Origin: Burhinus oedicnemus
Lineage: Eukaryota; Chordata; Aves; Charadriiformes; Burhinidae
NCBI GenBank assembly: GCA_008921705.1
Contig: VFFE01009205.1
Coordinates: 1,998,514-2,062,513 of the forward strand
DNA: 64,000 nt
Reading direction: 5' to 3'
The notes beneath the pieces are model-generated. The model was not told the origin of the DNA, made no database searches, and was given only the letters and a program-made list of their open reading frames with translations. Positions 10,887-25,112 of this stretch are shown here, one piece after another (the stretch's first letter is position 1; the number at the start of each line of letters is the position of its first letter). The position numbers and the translations under genes were made by a program.

Positions 10887-13800
10887 CTAAAACAAAATAG
10901 TTAAAATACACTAAATGCCCCCCAACCCCCAAAATGACAGAACTGTTGTCCCTCATAGAGCAAGGAACACTTCTGTCTCTTATTACAAAGCCAGTCTTTG
11001 ATAATCATACATTCTTTGACTAAAGATTCACAAGAAAGATTTAGCTTTAAAATATTCAGCTAGGTTGTTCTTCAGCTCTCAGGTTACAGTTATACATGCA
11101 CATTAAACTACAGGCAACAGCTGTTCAACTTTTTATGCAACTTGCTTTTAAAAAACCCCAAGGCTATACAACCATGCCATATAAGTTTGTGTATTTATGG
11201 TTCCAAGTTCGTAGTAATTTCTAACACATTGATCAAATTTAGTCAAACGAGAAGAACAGAAATCTCAGAGATGTCCCTAACCACTTCCATGAAGCAGACA
11301 GACAGGTAAAGAAGAGATATCTTACTGAGTGAAATGAAATGTGAGCTCAGTGCTTCTTGGACCTCTGAGAATCCACATAAGACATTACAATTATAGTAAC
11401 CACAAGCTGCAAAATCCAACCCTTTGACACCTCATAATCAACTCATTCTTTCTTTTCTCCTTACTTACACGTAGATTCTCATCTGACAAAAGAAAACCTG
11501 TACAAAAGTTCTGCTAAAGCAATGCTAAACAGGCCTTCCTGTTACCGACCTCCTCCTCTTCCCCTTCTCTGAAGGCATTCAAATGCACCAAAACCAAAGA
11601 ACTGTGGATATGCTACAGGGACCTGTATTTCTTCAGAAGATATTTTGACTAAGTGGCCAAAATATCAGTCTTTTACACCTCACTGTTCTGTTATTCTTGT
11701 TTTAAAGTCATGCTTAGTAGTATCTAACATTGCCTTCTAACTCCTATTTTTTTCCTTCCTATCTGTGCATCTGAGCCTCTTAAATGTGCACCTACTGAGA
11801 GGACTCCCATGGCAAATTACTACATTACATACATTAAGAAATGGCTAAATAAATACTTTAAAAAAGGCAAATGCTGTGGACTGTACTTGTCCATTTATGA
11901 CACTATTTTATTGAAGTATTAATTTCTCTATGCATAGTATCATTCTCTAGTGTTAAATTATGACTGAAAAGGAACTTTTCAATGTATAAATTAAAATGTA
12001 TTAAGTTTGAAATGTTGAGGAAATTGCATATTCCCAGAAAGGCAGGGTTTATCACTCTTCCAAACAGTTTAACATAGGAAATTTAAAAATTAGGATAATA
12101 TAGCCTGAAAAGAGTCCACTTACTGTACTTCCATTCTGATTACTCAAGCCTGTTTCAATTCTCTATGCATAATAAAAACAAAACAAAAAAAAGAGAAGAC
12201 TGCTGTAACAGTTTGTATTTCAAACCATCAATTTCAGAAACTACTGCTTATTTTCTACACTGCTCAGGTTTAAATGCAGAAACAAGTCTTGCAATATGAT
12301 GGTCAAAGTGCAGCTTCTGTAACGTTCTCTTTTTTACTGACAAGGGAAATTAGTCTCTAATGGGAAAGTTTCTTTCAGAAACTGCCTGTCTGGAAAGGAA
12401 CAAGACCTATAATAATACAGCAGCTCACTTTAAGGCCTGATGAGTCACAAAAGGAAGTTAAGCATTAGCACTTTTCCAAAACTGCAAGCACGACCAAAAA
12501 GCAAAACAAGGGGCCAAATAAAATCCAAGCTTGTATTTGCTTGGAAATGCAGCATGTCAGAATTCTGTAATCAGAGTGCTGAGAATAATAAATTCAAATC
12601 TGTAACAAAAGAAGGTGAAAAAATAGCTGAAATGAAATATACTCCCATCTACAAAAATAAGGCAAAAGAAAGAAATGTTGCAGACAGAATATATTGAACT
12701 TTTAAAGTTTCCCTTTTCACCGCAACTTTTATTGCTGTTTTCTTAAAATACACATTTTTTTATAAGAACTCAAGTAAACTCACACTAATCCACTAGAACT
12801 CTCTTGCTAACTTCAGCTTAGTACACAAATATTATCAAGCGAAACTATCAAGCAGATGCAGGCTAGGAGTTCAATAATCTAACTTTAAGGCGTACCAGCT
12901 ATGAAAGGAACATACCCAACCTGTGTATACAACAGAATGCCCATACTGACCCGAAGCATCCAAGTCATCCAGATAGCAAATTATACATATGTTGATGATC
13001 TGATACCAAAATAAATACAAACTGCAATGCCCACTGTGAAATAAATACTGGGAAGCCTAAAGACACAATTGTGTGCGACCATTACAATGATACGCAGGTG
13101 AAAACACACCATATCTATCATTTACATGTATAAAATTACTTCACATTAAAAATTGGAAAGGGGGTAGAAAGAGATGCACAAACTCAATCTAAATAAATGA
13201 AAATTTTAAAAGCTATGTTTTTTTCTACATTACTAGAAACTCTTTCACACTGAGGAAAACCTAAAAACTGGAGGAAGCCAGTGTGCAGCTTTTTCAGCTG
13301 CCACTGTAAATGCAGGTTTGAGCTCACTGCAAAATACTAAGATACAGGACCACCTTTTTCAAGACAGACAGATGATTCTAAATAAAGGTTTTATTTTAGA
13401 AACTGCATAAAGCTTTAAACTGTAAATAGCAGATAATTTTTTGCTTTATTATTAAGGAAAAAAGAACATTTGAGTAACCTATACATGCCATACAAACTAG
13501 AGGGCATGAAGTTGAGTGTGTTGAGATAGCTTTTATCCAATCTTTTCGCTACACACCCAACAATTTAAGTAACACAGGCACTATTCAGATTTACAGTCTT
13601 CAGTGAATTTCCATATTACTTTAAAAGTATTCAGGTTTTAGCTACTGTTTTCTTTTCAAGTAGTCTTAAGTCATTTTATTTACCTTTAGACAGAAATTAT
13701 GATTCATACAAAAAGACAAAATCCTTAACAATGCTGATTTTAATGTAAACCGACAAAGAATTGGCTGCAAAAGTGTGCAGAACAAAACAAAATTACAAAA

Positions 13801-16258
13801 GACTTCAAATTAAACTGAAAAAAGAGCTTTCCTCTTTCCATTTTGCCATGTTGCTACCTACCCACCCACGGTCTAAACGGCCACCGCTTTTGTGTGCCAT
13901 CAAAAGAGTAATTTTCTCATGTTTTTCATTACCAACCATACAGGGAGACCAGGAGACAAAACCCCACCCAAACTACCTCCAAAAAGAACAAAACACAAGG
14001 AGCTTTTTATTCACCTTGATCTAAACACCCAAGATCAGCTTCAGCACACCTATCCCAAGCACACTGAGAAACCAGCAAGGCATACATACATCTCTTAGCA
14101 AGAAATACCTACAGAACCTTAATGGTAGCTGGTTCTTGTCAAAACTTAATGTCAGCCAAAGTGTTCCTTCTACACCTCTCATGGGAGTGGCCTTGTAAGA
14201 AAACATTTTTATCATTAAAAACAAAACCCCTTTCATCCTCATGAAGTTTACTACTGCCACTATTTCCTTAAACTCTGCCCCTCGACACCTCTCTGTTTGG
14301 TTTTTGTCCCAGAGTAAGAAGTCATTACAGATGTGAAGGGCTGTACACTGCAGAACCATCCAGGGTCTATTTTTTGTACTCTTCTGCTACTTAAGGGAGT
14401 CACTTAACCTACTGAAGTGATGAAAGCAAAGGGCAAGTAGGCAAGAACTATGCAGAACTAGCACGAACCTGCCCACCTTTTCTCTCAATGCCTCACTTCT
14501 GCAATTAGCTACAGAAAGGAAAGCTGGGCTAGCCAAGAGAAACCACAGATCAAAGAAAGCGCAGAGACAGATTCTCTTCCACAACATGTTTTAACAGCAG
14601 AATTCACTAAATTTTACTCAAATTTTGTAGCACGTTGACTGCAACGGCAAAATAAACTTAACTTAGAAGTTAAGTGAAGCAGCTTACTCAGAGCATGAAG
14701 GCTCCTGGAACAACATGCTATAACTAATCATTCTCTTGGTCAGTAGCAGGAAATGATTCTATGACAATACTGGCAACCTCCTTTTTAAATTTTTTTGGTT
14801 TTTAAGAAACCTATGCATTTTCACTGCTTGTTCATGGCAGAACAATGAAGTATTGTGAAAGATAACAGATATGAAAAAAGAGATTAGATGATTCTGTATT
14901 AATAGGGAAATACTGATCATAAGCTATCTTTAAATAAAAACAGATTTCATATTCAGATAGGCTAGCATGTAAGATCTCTATTTACAATCATTTTATTCAC
15001 TAGAAGCAGTTACATTTAAAAGTTTACTCAATCTCTGAATGTGGCTTTTTTGTAGTATTCCTCAATACCTAACAGAGTAACCAACATGTTTTCAATGTCT
15101 GCAATTTCAGTGACACAAACATAAAAAAAATAAAAATCAGCTCTTAACATACATTCAAGTTTACTGACAGAAATTGGAAAAAGTAATTTATTTTTCACGT
15201 TAACAGCTAGGGAGTCACTAATATCATTAAAACCAGTACTGACTGCACAGCATATTTCCATTTAAATTAAAGTGGGGCATACCTCCTCCACTTCAATTCA
15301 AACCAACTTAAATATTTTTGTGTCGGCTTCAATGACACAGCTTTCTATGCCAGAACTTCCAATTCAAGAAGAGTACTTTAGCATATATGCAAGCCTAATG
15401 AAACCACTCCTGTTGAATCTAGTTTTCTCAATTAAATATTCCTGAACAAAATACTCCCCCTCCAAACTGAGGAGGAAAACTAGATGCCTACAGAAAAGGA
15501 ATTTATCAAAAAGAGGCAATGGTTTGAAAATACTCGTCACCAGTCAGAGGATACCACTGGGCACCAACAGGATTCAATTTCAGGCAAAGGGGGAAAAAAA
15601 ACAAAGGCAGAAAACCCCAAACTGTTTTTCCCCAGGAGTCTCCTACAAATTTCTAGAGAAAGAACATAGCATCCAAGAGCTTCACATGGATAACCATTAA
15701 AAAAACAAAACAAAACAGCAGGCATCACGAACTTTTGGTAGTGATCAAACAGACAAAGTTGCAAGACGGGTCTCTAGAAACATAAGCATAGCAGTAATTT
15801 TTATCTCAACTGAGTCTCGCTATTAGCAGAAGAGGCAGGACTAGACCCCATGTAAAGCTCAAGATGAGAAATTCTAATCAATTTTAACGGAGTTAAAGTC
15901 AACAGAAACTGCTATCAACATACAGCAGAAGGACAGCCTGGTTAGGGATGGCAGTGTGCTGCCAAGGACATCCTCAAGCACAGCCAGGAGCGTGAGCACC
16001 TTCATACCTCTGTCCCCGAGCGAGGTCGGGTCACCCTTTCTGAAAATCTCCTGAAATCAGTCAAAGCCTGTACACATTAACAATTAATAAGCCAAAAAGC
16101 ACACCAGGCTGGCACCATATAACATGCCTCTTGTGTAGCATCTGGAGTTGATCAGATTTCATAATACCACATGATTGCAGGTCAAAGAATCCTCCACAGG
16201 ATGATATAAATAGGAGCTACATCAGAGACACATCAAAATAAATTCGCCTAATCTTTCC

Positions 16259-16289
16259 AAAAAAAAAAAAAAAAGAAAAAAAAAAAAAA
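16259..16289 (+). repeat. Poly(A) tract with one G interruption
   Basis: Sixteen A, one G, then fourteen A. No target-site duplication or retroposed body is recognisable next to it, so it is listed as a simple repeat. Confidence 0.9.
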
Positions 16290-17741
16290 GAAATTGTTCT
16301 TACTAATCTCAAAGACAGTAAGACACGTGTCTTATTTTGTCACTCATATGTTCCTTAAAGTAATTAAACTGCCTTCTCCATGACAACTTGTGTTCTGTAA
16401 CAGCTGGTTGCAGCTTTTAAGACTAGCAAGAATCAAAGTTCCTGCTACAACAAAACTTACACATCAAGCGGACCGATTTGTGGGCCTCACGAGCAGCTGC
16501 TATAAAGATATAGCAAAGAAGAAAAACAATCCAAAGGTACTGCATCTTCTAGCACTACTTCTTATCCTTCTGAAGTATAAAAGCAGGTATTGTAAGCCAT
16601 AGCACTTTGCAAGTCACAAAAATCACAATAGCTATGTTTTTCTAGTAAGTTGGTTTAAAATACTATTAAAGAACTCTCCTTCTGTATGTATGGTACTTAG
16701 TAAAAAAGATGGTACAGTGAAACAATTGTTTTTAAGATCACTCTTAAGGTTATTTTAAAAACCTATCAGTCAGAACTCTTTCTGAAACAGTATTTTAAAC
16801 TATAAGAAAACAAACAAAATCCTCCGAACCAAAATATTCGTGATGTCATATTCAACACTAAGACCACCTTCTCCTTTCTTTCTAACACATAAACTAAAAC
16901 TAAATTGTGAACTCAGGAATATCTCTTAAAAGAGGCCTCCCTATCACTCTATGAAACTAGTTCTGGTTTGCAATTCAATATGCTATTGAGTAGCATTATG
17001 TGCACATAGATGATATGCTACTAACATTGAAATTACTTTCAAATACAGACTAACTCCTGAAAAGGCAGGATGTAAAAGATGGGAACATTTTCCTAAGATA
17101 TAAATTAAAATGCTAGCCTTTACAGTAAGACATCAAGGGAGCAAAAAACCCACGAAAGTGCAAACACAAGCCAAATAACCCACACAAAAGAAAACCTGCC
17201 ACATTTGTGAAAGAAAAATCAATCTCTACTACAAATTACACAGCTTTCAAAAAGGTAAGACTTGTCATCTGCTTCTAGCCTAAAGCTACGTTCCTAGATT
17301 CATTTATCAAACTTATTCAAATCAACATAAGAATTTTCAGTTGTATCATCCTAGAAACTCTCTCACTTGTATTTATTAACCTTAAGAGTTCCCAAATTCA
17401 ATCCACTCAACACCCGAAGATAGAAACTGCCTTGGAAATCCACGTAACCAAGAACTTGTGCAAATTTTTTAACCTCATAATGAACAAAGTCAGCAATACC
17501 TCTCCAGATGCAGAAGGCTGTTAGGCAGACAAAGTGCTGGGAATTATTTTGATCTCTCTATATGTTTAGAATTAACATAAGAGCTAAAAGAAATCATAAA
17601 ACCTGAGTGCACAAAGCACACAGACAGCTCGACAAAAGCCACATGAATTCCAAATGTACTTCAGATTCTTTGGCTTCAAAATCATACCACTGGTTAACAT
17701 CTTCACAAGCTCTGCTTCTCTTTCAGTAATAACACTTTACT

Positions 17742-17759
17742 AACACTTTATAAAGTGTT
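17742..17759. repeat. 18-bp perfect palindrome
   Basis: AACACTTTATAAAGTGTT is its own reverse complement, and a second copy of the half-site AACACTTTA lies ten bases upstream. No function is assigned. Confidence 0.8.
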
Positions 17760-19374
17760 GATTTTCTACAAAATGTCATAAGATGAAGCGCTGTTCTGGC
17801 AGTGTGAGAGGCCATGGTATGTTTGAAGCCACTCAACAATTCAGACTTTAGGTAACAGCGTTAGACAAAGCAGATTAGTGGTTACCTGTGCCAGTGGATA
17901 GTCCCACTTTGCACCCTCTTTCCATTTGACGCTGCAGTTCCACATACAATTATTTTGCCTCCAGTGCGAAAAATTATGATCTCACTCCTTCCTTTCTCCC
18001 CACCATTGTTTCTACAGTGCACAATTCTGTACAACTAAGAGGAGAACTAAATCAGGAACTCATATTCCCAAAAAACACCCCTGACAAAAAAAGTAGAAAG
18101 TTTCTCTGCATCTGAATGAGTTTCCCAGTTCAGTGCATAGCACAAATGGTTGCATTAACACAATACAGAGTGGAAGAATAGGAGCTTTTTTCCATAAACT
18201 TTTTTCCCCTTAAACTAATACTTTAGGCATATACTGAACTACAGCTTTAACAGTCTATAGTATGAGTTGCTGTCTTTAGAACACAATTTAAGATGGGGTT
18301 TGTTTTCTGTTTTCTCGGTAATCAGGTACCACTTCTTCCAGACACTAAGCTTGCACAATTATATCAGTACTCTTACATTACTCAATTGCTTTCTAGTTCT
18401 TCAGTGTTAACAAGACATCTGCTTGCAAATAATTATTTAGATTATTCAATTACACTTATTCTGCAATATCATTACAAGAATAAGATCTATTTTACTTATT
18501 TTTGTCAACTAATCTCGCCTTGATATCTGCAGGATTACTCCTGTAAGTTGACCTAGCCAGAAGCTTTCTTCCTATGCTTGCCATCTGTTAACTACTTTTT
18601 ACAAAAATGCTTCTCTTTTGGCACATTTTAAAGACAATTATTGCAGTCATTTAATGAGCATGCAATTATCTTTAGAAAAATGCTATACTTAAATTATAAC
18701 AATCATTACAACAGCAAGTAATTCATTTTAAAGAGGAAACGTACACAAAGAATTGGACAGCCTAATTATTTGACAAGTGACAAAGGTTGAGGGAGACTTA
18801 AGAAAAGCATTAGCGATAGCAAAAAAGATTCAAAAAAAGAAGAATGATGAAACAATTTAACTACGCAACGGAGATGGTAATTACTAACAAACTCATAAAG
18901 CCTTTAAAACAGTAAAGCAGATACTCTGGCACATATTCCCTGTTCTTAAAAGTTCAGCAATTTCTGTCTTTCCCTTCCTATACAGCTGTATTTTGAAAGG
19001 AAAAACATGGCAAATGAAAAGTGGAGAAATTAAAAGTTATAGTAAATATTCATCAGTAAATGTGTTACAAACTGATCTTTCAAACATGTACTTCCTTTCC
19101 CCAACCTATGCAGTTTGTCATTTTTAAAAGAAATAAAATGTATAAAAAGCTTATATGAAACTTAGATAAAATATATACAAAAGGAAATGCTTCATACACA
19201 TTCAACTATAAATAAAGCTATCAAAATATTGCTGTCTTCAATCATGAATACATCATTGGCAAAAAGCCATAGATTAGTAATCAAAACATATTATATACAG
19301 CTAGAGTTTAAAAGACTTATTTCATTCCAGGAACTGCACTAGTCAAACTGAGAGATGTTGCCCTGCTCCTCTCA

Positions 19375-19436
19375 TTAACTCTCTGCATTTGACACAGCCT
19401 CGCCACTTTCACTCCCCTCTATTTGTGCAGGAGTTT
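19375..19436 (-). other. Candidate alternative terminal exon in CHD9 intron 2
   Basis: On the CHD9 strand a long pyrimidine-rich tract (about 19437-19480, ending TATTTTTTTCAG) is followed by a frame of two bases plus 19 codons, TPAQIEGSESGEAVSNAES, closed by two consecutive in-frame stops (TAA TGA). The composition is like a real protein C-terminus. The frame needs a preceding exon that leaves one base over, and CHD9 exon 2 does not: from exon 2 the reading would be KLLHK and stop. No canonical AATAAA was found close downstream. I do not recognise the peptide; it may be a pseudo-exon. Confidence 0.22.
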
Positions 19437-19512
19437 CTGAAAAAAATAGAAAGAAAGCAAAAAAGCTGAAAAATACAGTACAAAGAAGGTCAGTGGAGGG
19501 ATCACTTTCATT

Positions 19513-19528
19513 ACATGTACGTACATGT
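19513..19528. repeat. 16-bp perfect palindrome
   Basis: ACATGTACGTACATGT is a perfect inverted repeat with two ACATGT hexamers. It lies just upstream, on the CHD9 strand, of the pyrimidine tract of the candidate terminal exon. Confidence 0.8.
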
Positions 19529-22500
19529 TAAACCTATTGGGTGCTGGGAGATGACAACTGAATTCTGCTGCCTCACTGTGGTAGAGAATTTGTTAAGCTC
19601 CTACAAGGAAGGTGTAAATTGTTCTTTAAGCACAGAGAATTAAATCCAGAGCATACAACTCCTAGAAATGTTTAAAAGGAAAGTTCAGACAGATTTATAT
19701 TTGTTAATGTGACAGTGCCACCTATAAAATTAACCATAATTAAAGGAACAAGAACAACAAAAACACAGTAGATACACTTAGTGGGAGCTACACCAAAACT
19801 ATTAAGCATTTCAGGAAAAATGACAAGGTTCCAGGGCTCTTTTGGTTTGGAGATTGGCTTTTTGGAGGGTGTGGGTTTTTACATTTCAAGATTACAAGAT
19901 AGGATTTTTTAATGCCCCCCCAACACAAATGCTTACTGGAACAGATGTCTGGATTTCAGTTTTCAGATGATGCAAAGTAAGGCAAATTTTGAGATACGTA
20001 TCTTATTATAATACTCAGTCCCACTGAAAACTGTCATCCACTGCTTCCCAAGCAATATATAAAACAGTATCATAATTTTACAATCCTGTATTGTAACAAC
20101 ACTTAGGAGCCATATTCTAATCTTACTATGCAAAATAGTCAATCTTTTCTACAAAGTATTTATATATAGTGTAATCAGTTCATTACTTTAAAATATTTCT
20201 CATTGCAGGCTCACTTAAAATTAAACTATACAGAATGTAAGAGATACACTCGGACAAATACTACATCCTTGACTTTTATACATTTTCCATAATTGCATCT
20301 ATCAAGTAACTGGCTTGTTGTACCTACCATAACTAGCCGAGAAACACATCATTGCTTACCATGTACTTCTGTCATAGAACTTCACAGTGCAAGGTTTCAT
20401 ATACAAGTAGAACAGCAACCAATGGCAGAGTAAGAGGTTTACGAGTGGAATAATCCAAGTGATACTTGTCTACAATTAATTTATAGTCAATACAAAAGGG
20501 AGGCATCTGCTACCAGAGTCAGAGGTGAAAAGCCTGTGACTATTCAGGACATGCATCTCAGCAGCACGTAAGCCTGGACTTTGATCAGGTGAAACTTAGT
20601 TCCACCTCTGGATGGAACCTCATATATGAGGTTATGCCATTCTGATACATACAGATGTCCCAGGGTATGACACCAACCAAGCAATCATCTACAATGACCA
20701 GGCTTTCTTTGCTAAACTTTCAACAAGGGCAAGACAAATTCTCTCCAAAAATACAGTTTCCCCTGTTGCTATAAAACAAGTGGTAGGAAAGCTCATGCTT
20801 GCAAGCATAAAAGCACTCGCACATTTCAAGTTGGCTTAAAAAAAAAAAAGTCAGATGCGAGATACTGGAATTCATGAATATACTAAATTATCAAGTTAGG
20901 TGCCAAACTTTTAGTCACAAAAGGGAAAAAAAGATTCACTTGATTTAAGAACTGAGACTACCACCTTGTCCTATAGCACATAAGATTATTAATGGAATAT
21001 TATATTCCAGTTTAATGTCAATTATTCTGCTTCATGTATGTAGTCAGTAGACATTAAAATGCTTATTACAAAATAACATACACAGTGAGACGGTTGTAAA
21101 CTTCTCTTAGGACAGTTTAGACTTCAGATTATCTTTCCAACTTCCTTTTTCTTCTAAACACACAGAACTGAGTGTTGAAGCCTATATTTGTCATCTTTTT
21201 TCAACTTTATTAAAAGCAAGTAGATTATCTAGCTTTAGCAAACTGAAAACAGTGTTAAGTGGAGTTAAAAAGATCAGAAGCGTTGCATTAGTCAAAGCTG
21301 AGGCTACATGAATCTTCTGCATTTCTCCACTTTCTGTTCTCAAACTAACTCTGATGAAAAATGCATGATTTAAAATTAAGAGGCACAATTTATTTACAAT
21401 TATAATCTAATTACAGCAGGCATAGAAAGTATAACAGCAGCATAAGACATTCTAGATTGTTTTTAATTCTGCAGTGTTATTACACTGAATGGAGTCTATT
21501 AATTTTTAAATAAAAAATAAAATAATAGCTGTACAAGTAAAAATGTGGTGCATATGCTTGCTTTCAAATAATGAAACAACAAGTACTTAATGTTCTTTCT
21601 TAGTTTTAAATAACCTCAGCATAACTGTAGTTAAAGATCTTTGGTTGTCTAATCTTGGGTCCATTCCAATAGCTACAGTTCATTAACTGTTTCATAAAAT
21701 AAGAAGTTTTGCTTTCTGGAAAAACCCTCAATCATTATCGAAGTAAAACTGATGAAAATAATTAAATCCACTGGTAATTGTTTCCTTCACGTGTACAAAA
21801 TCCAGTATGAGACATCGTCTTGTTAAATAATAGACATTTCATCTTAACATATGGAAGTTATCAAAATCCCTTCCCACCTAACTCCTAGCTTAAAAACAAC
21901 CAGTTTCACTAAGACCAATATTCCCTCCCCGTCCCTTACCCCACCTTCCTCCTCTCTTGTTAAACTACAAACAGTTGTAACAAGCTCAAACAGAACAAAC
22001 TCATCTTGAACTTTAAATTCTATGAAGTGATCAAAGAATAAAAGTGAGAATTACAACTAAAACCCCCTCTTAGAATTGCAATCAGATAAAAGACAGATCT
22101 GAAACACTTCTTAACTTCATTAATGGCCATATTTTTCTATTACTATTCATATTACATACACTGCTGATTCAAAGAGACTTCTACATTGTTTGCTTCTGTC
22201 ACTCCCCCATCAATACATTCCTCACTATAGTTTGACAGCTACCTCTTCACAATCAGTTTCTGAAGGAAACATTAAACACCTGTCTGATTAGAAAAACTCA
22301 AGGTTAGAATCCAATTTATACAATTTATTGCATATCCCAAATAATAAAACCCAAAGCAAGCAGTTTTATAACTCTCTCTTATGTCTGTTTCATTTCAAAG
22401 TTCCAGGGGAAAAACATACAAAAAGTTTAAGTACTGTAAAGTTGCTTTGTTTCCACACGATGATAAAAACCAAAACCAACCCCCCCAATAACTTAAAACA

Positions 22501-23257
22501 CTCTCCACAGGCCTTAGAACTTTCCCTCTATTCCTATTTAGAAAACAAAGCCCTAAAACTGATGTCAGTGAGATCGAAACAAGTCTTGAAAGGTTCTCGT
22601 ATATACAACAGAAAAGTCACAGCACCAGAAGGTTTTATTAGACCTACTTCTCACCACCTGCCTTGTATCCCACGTGCTCCTCAAACACGATGCTAACCCC
22701 TGGATTTCTCACCACCCGCACTTTTCCTGGAATCCACTTCCTCGTCACCCTTCACCCTAGTCTGCTCATGGGAGACCACCAGCCTTGACGCTACTGTTCC
22801 CAACTCTAGGTTCCGCTGCTCCGTTTCCTGGCAGGGAACCCAGGCGCTGCTCCCTCTGCAGTACTGTACACGCAGTAATAAACAGGATCACGTTTCCCTA
22901 GGAGCTACTATACCATGTCTCTTTAGGTTACTGAGATAACTGACAAGAGTAGCTACTTGGGCTGTGCCCTCTTCTTCCCCCTCCCCAACCTAAAAAGTAA
23001 GAAAATGTTTATCGAAACTAACAGACTGCATCTACTGCATCATTCAGTTAATCAAGCTCATCTCAAATACACAGCTGTATATATATTCTATTAACACCAC
23101 ACCACAACTTTACACAAAAAGTTTCACTAGTAGGAATTGAAAATTACATGCTCCATAAACATAAGCAGAAGTTGTAATGGAGAAGCAACGTACTAAACCA
23201 AGACCAAAGATGAAATGTGTTAAATCCTTATCTCTACACTGATGACATAAAACTAAA

Positions 23258-23268
23258 GGGGGGGGGGG
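23258..23268 (+). repeat. Poly(G) run of 11
   Basis: Eleven consecutive G in AT-rich intron sequence. It is a simple repeat and a likely place for sequencing-length error. Confidence 0.9.
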
Positions 23269-25112
23269 AAACTGCGTTACATTGCCTCTTTCACAAGTCT
23301 GTGCCATGGAAACTAAGTAGAAGCAAGAGTCAGTAATTAAGTTCCTTTCCTTCCCAGTATTTTTTTTTGCCCAATAAGACACCATTCTATGTTCTTAGGT
23401 ACAGAGAATACTGGTAGCAAGAATACAGAGAAGTAATACAGTTATTACACCCTTTTTAAAGCTGTCTGCATGTATATATTTGATGTTAAGAGTTGCCTCT
23501 ATTTTAAAATGCACAGACTGAAAATTAGAAGACATCTGTATTCCTTCTCCTTTCCCAAATACAAGCTAAATTCTCCCTACAATTTAAAACAGGAGTTTAA
23601 AATAAAAATTCCTACTTGCACTGTTCACATGTACATGGATTTCAACAGACAGTTTCACAATTTTGGAAACGCCAGCTAACCAGCAATGCCAGCTGAATAT
23701 GTGCATTTATCATATAGAAGCTACAGCTCCTTCTGCCAAACCATCTGAACGAAGAAGTTTCAGTCATTCCTGTCAAATCAAATTTGGGCTGGAAGCTACC
23801 AAGCAGTGCTAAACAGTGATAATTTTAAGGTATTAACTTACAGGTAATGCAGTCACTGATACCACTCTTCAAGCATTAACAAGCAAAGCCACTAAACCAG
23901 TCTCCAAAATCATAGCAATAGCTTTAAACATTGATAAATTTTAAAAGCTGAAAGAATAATTATATGTGCCTTTGGTTATTAAGTCTCTCGTATATGCAAG
24001 ATGCATTTTCTTTTAATTTAGGAATTTTTTGACCTGAAAAATCTGCAAGAATCTCTCATATATACTGAGGTTTCTAGTAGCTGTAATAAAAACATGATTT
24101 TGCTGGTTAAAGTCTCGTGAAAAAATAACTTTACTTGCTCTATTTTGTTTGGTTTTGAAAAGCTTAGCTACTGTCTTAAGAGACCAAAGCAATCCAGAAG
24201 CTCCAGCCTACATTTCAGTTTATTGACACTTACACACTTCCTATAAAAGAGAAGATGATACAGATGAAGACAAAGGTCAGCATTAGAAAAGTGGACTCAA
24301 TTAAAACTACCAGAAAATTCACTATGTTACATATGTTATGAGAAAGCACTCGTAAGAGCGAGGCTGAAGGATTGTCTTTCTGAACTCTTCAATGCTCACA
24401 CAATTATAATTTCTCTCAGATAATCTGAAAAGCACTGTCTACAACATTGATTTCTCTTCTATACCATTAAAAAAGTACAATATAATTTTTATACTATCTT
24501 GTCCTCTGTGCGGAGGGTTTTAATACCTACAGTAGATGTGCACGTTACACTAAAAATACTGCAGTTTTTCAGTTTAGCCAAAAGTTACAAAATCAAACAT
24601 AGGCATAGCCTTTTGTGTTTTCTATTATTATTAACCATATCAAAAACAGTAACAAGAAAGTTTGTATTTTTAGCCAATGAGCATGACCACAAAGACACCA
24701 AGCAAAGGACTGAGTAACAACAAAACCAGCAATTCTTGCAGGAAATCAGCCACACAAGCCCTATGAGAGCTCTTAAAAATATTTGCACCAAAATCATAAG
24801 CCAACCAGTCTTCTCTGCTGTACTTGGGAAATACAAGCAGTAGAAGGACCGGCACCATTTTCTCTTATTAAGTACTTCAGATCATATAAACCTTGTTTTC
24901 TACAATGGCAAGAAAACAACAGGAGAAAGCAAGGTCTGCATCAACAGGGTGGGTTTTTTCCTAAAGTAGCAGTTACTTCTTCAGGGTCAAGTAACAACAG
25001 GTCAGAGACTTCAGTTACCATGCTTTGGCACAGGCACCAGTCACTATTATTCATTTCACCAGATCAACCAAATCAAACAGCTCAAACCCTCACCCCCCAA
25101 GTCCCTACATAC

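Larger units (their letters stand above)
1486..25112 (-). other. CHD9: CHD9 intron 2
   Basis: The 23.6-kb intron between the start-codon exon and exon 3. It is mostly AT-rich, with open frames of chance length. It contains a CpG island with a possible alternative first exon (2.3-3.35 kb), a CR1 3' end (3431-3570), two splice-bounded candidate exons (10773-10886 and 19375-19436), several small inverted repeats, and A-, T- or G-homopolymers (A-runs at 16259-16289, an 11-base G run at 23258-23268). Two short GC-richer islets (about 15930-16050 and 22660-22900) stand out but are not explained. In the remaining stretches of several hundred bases I see no supportable gene. Confidence 0.9.
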
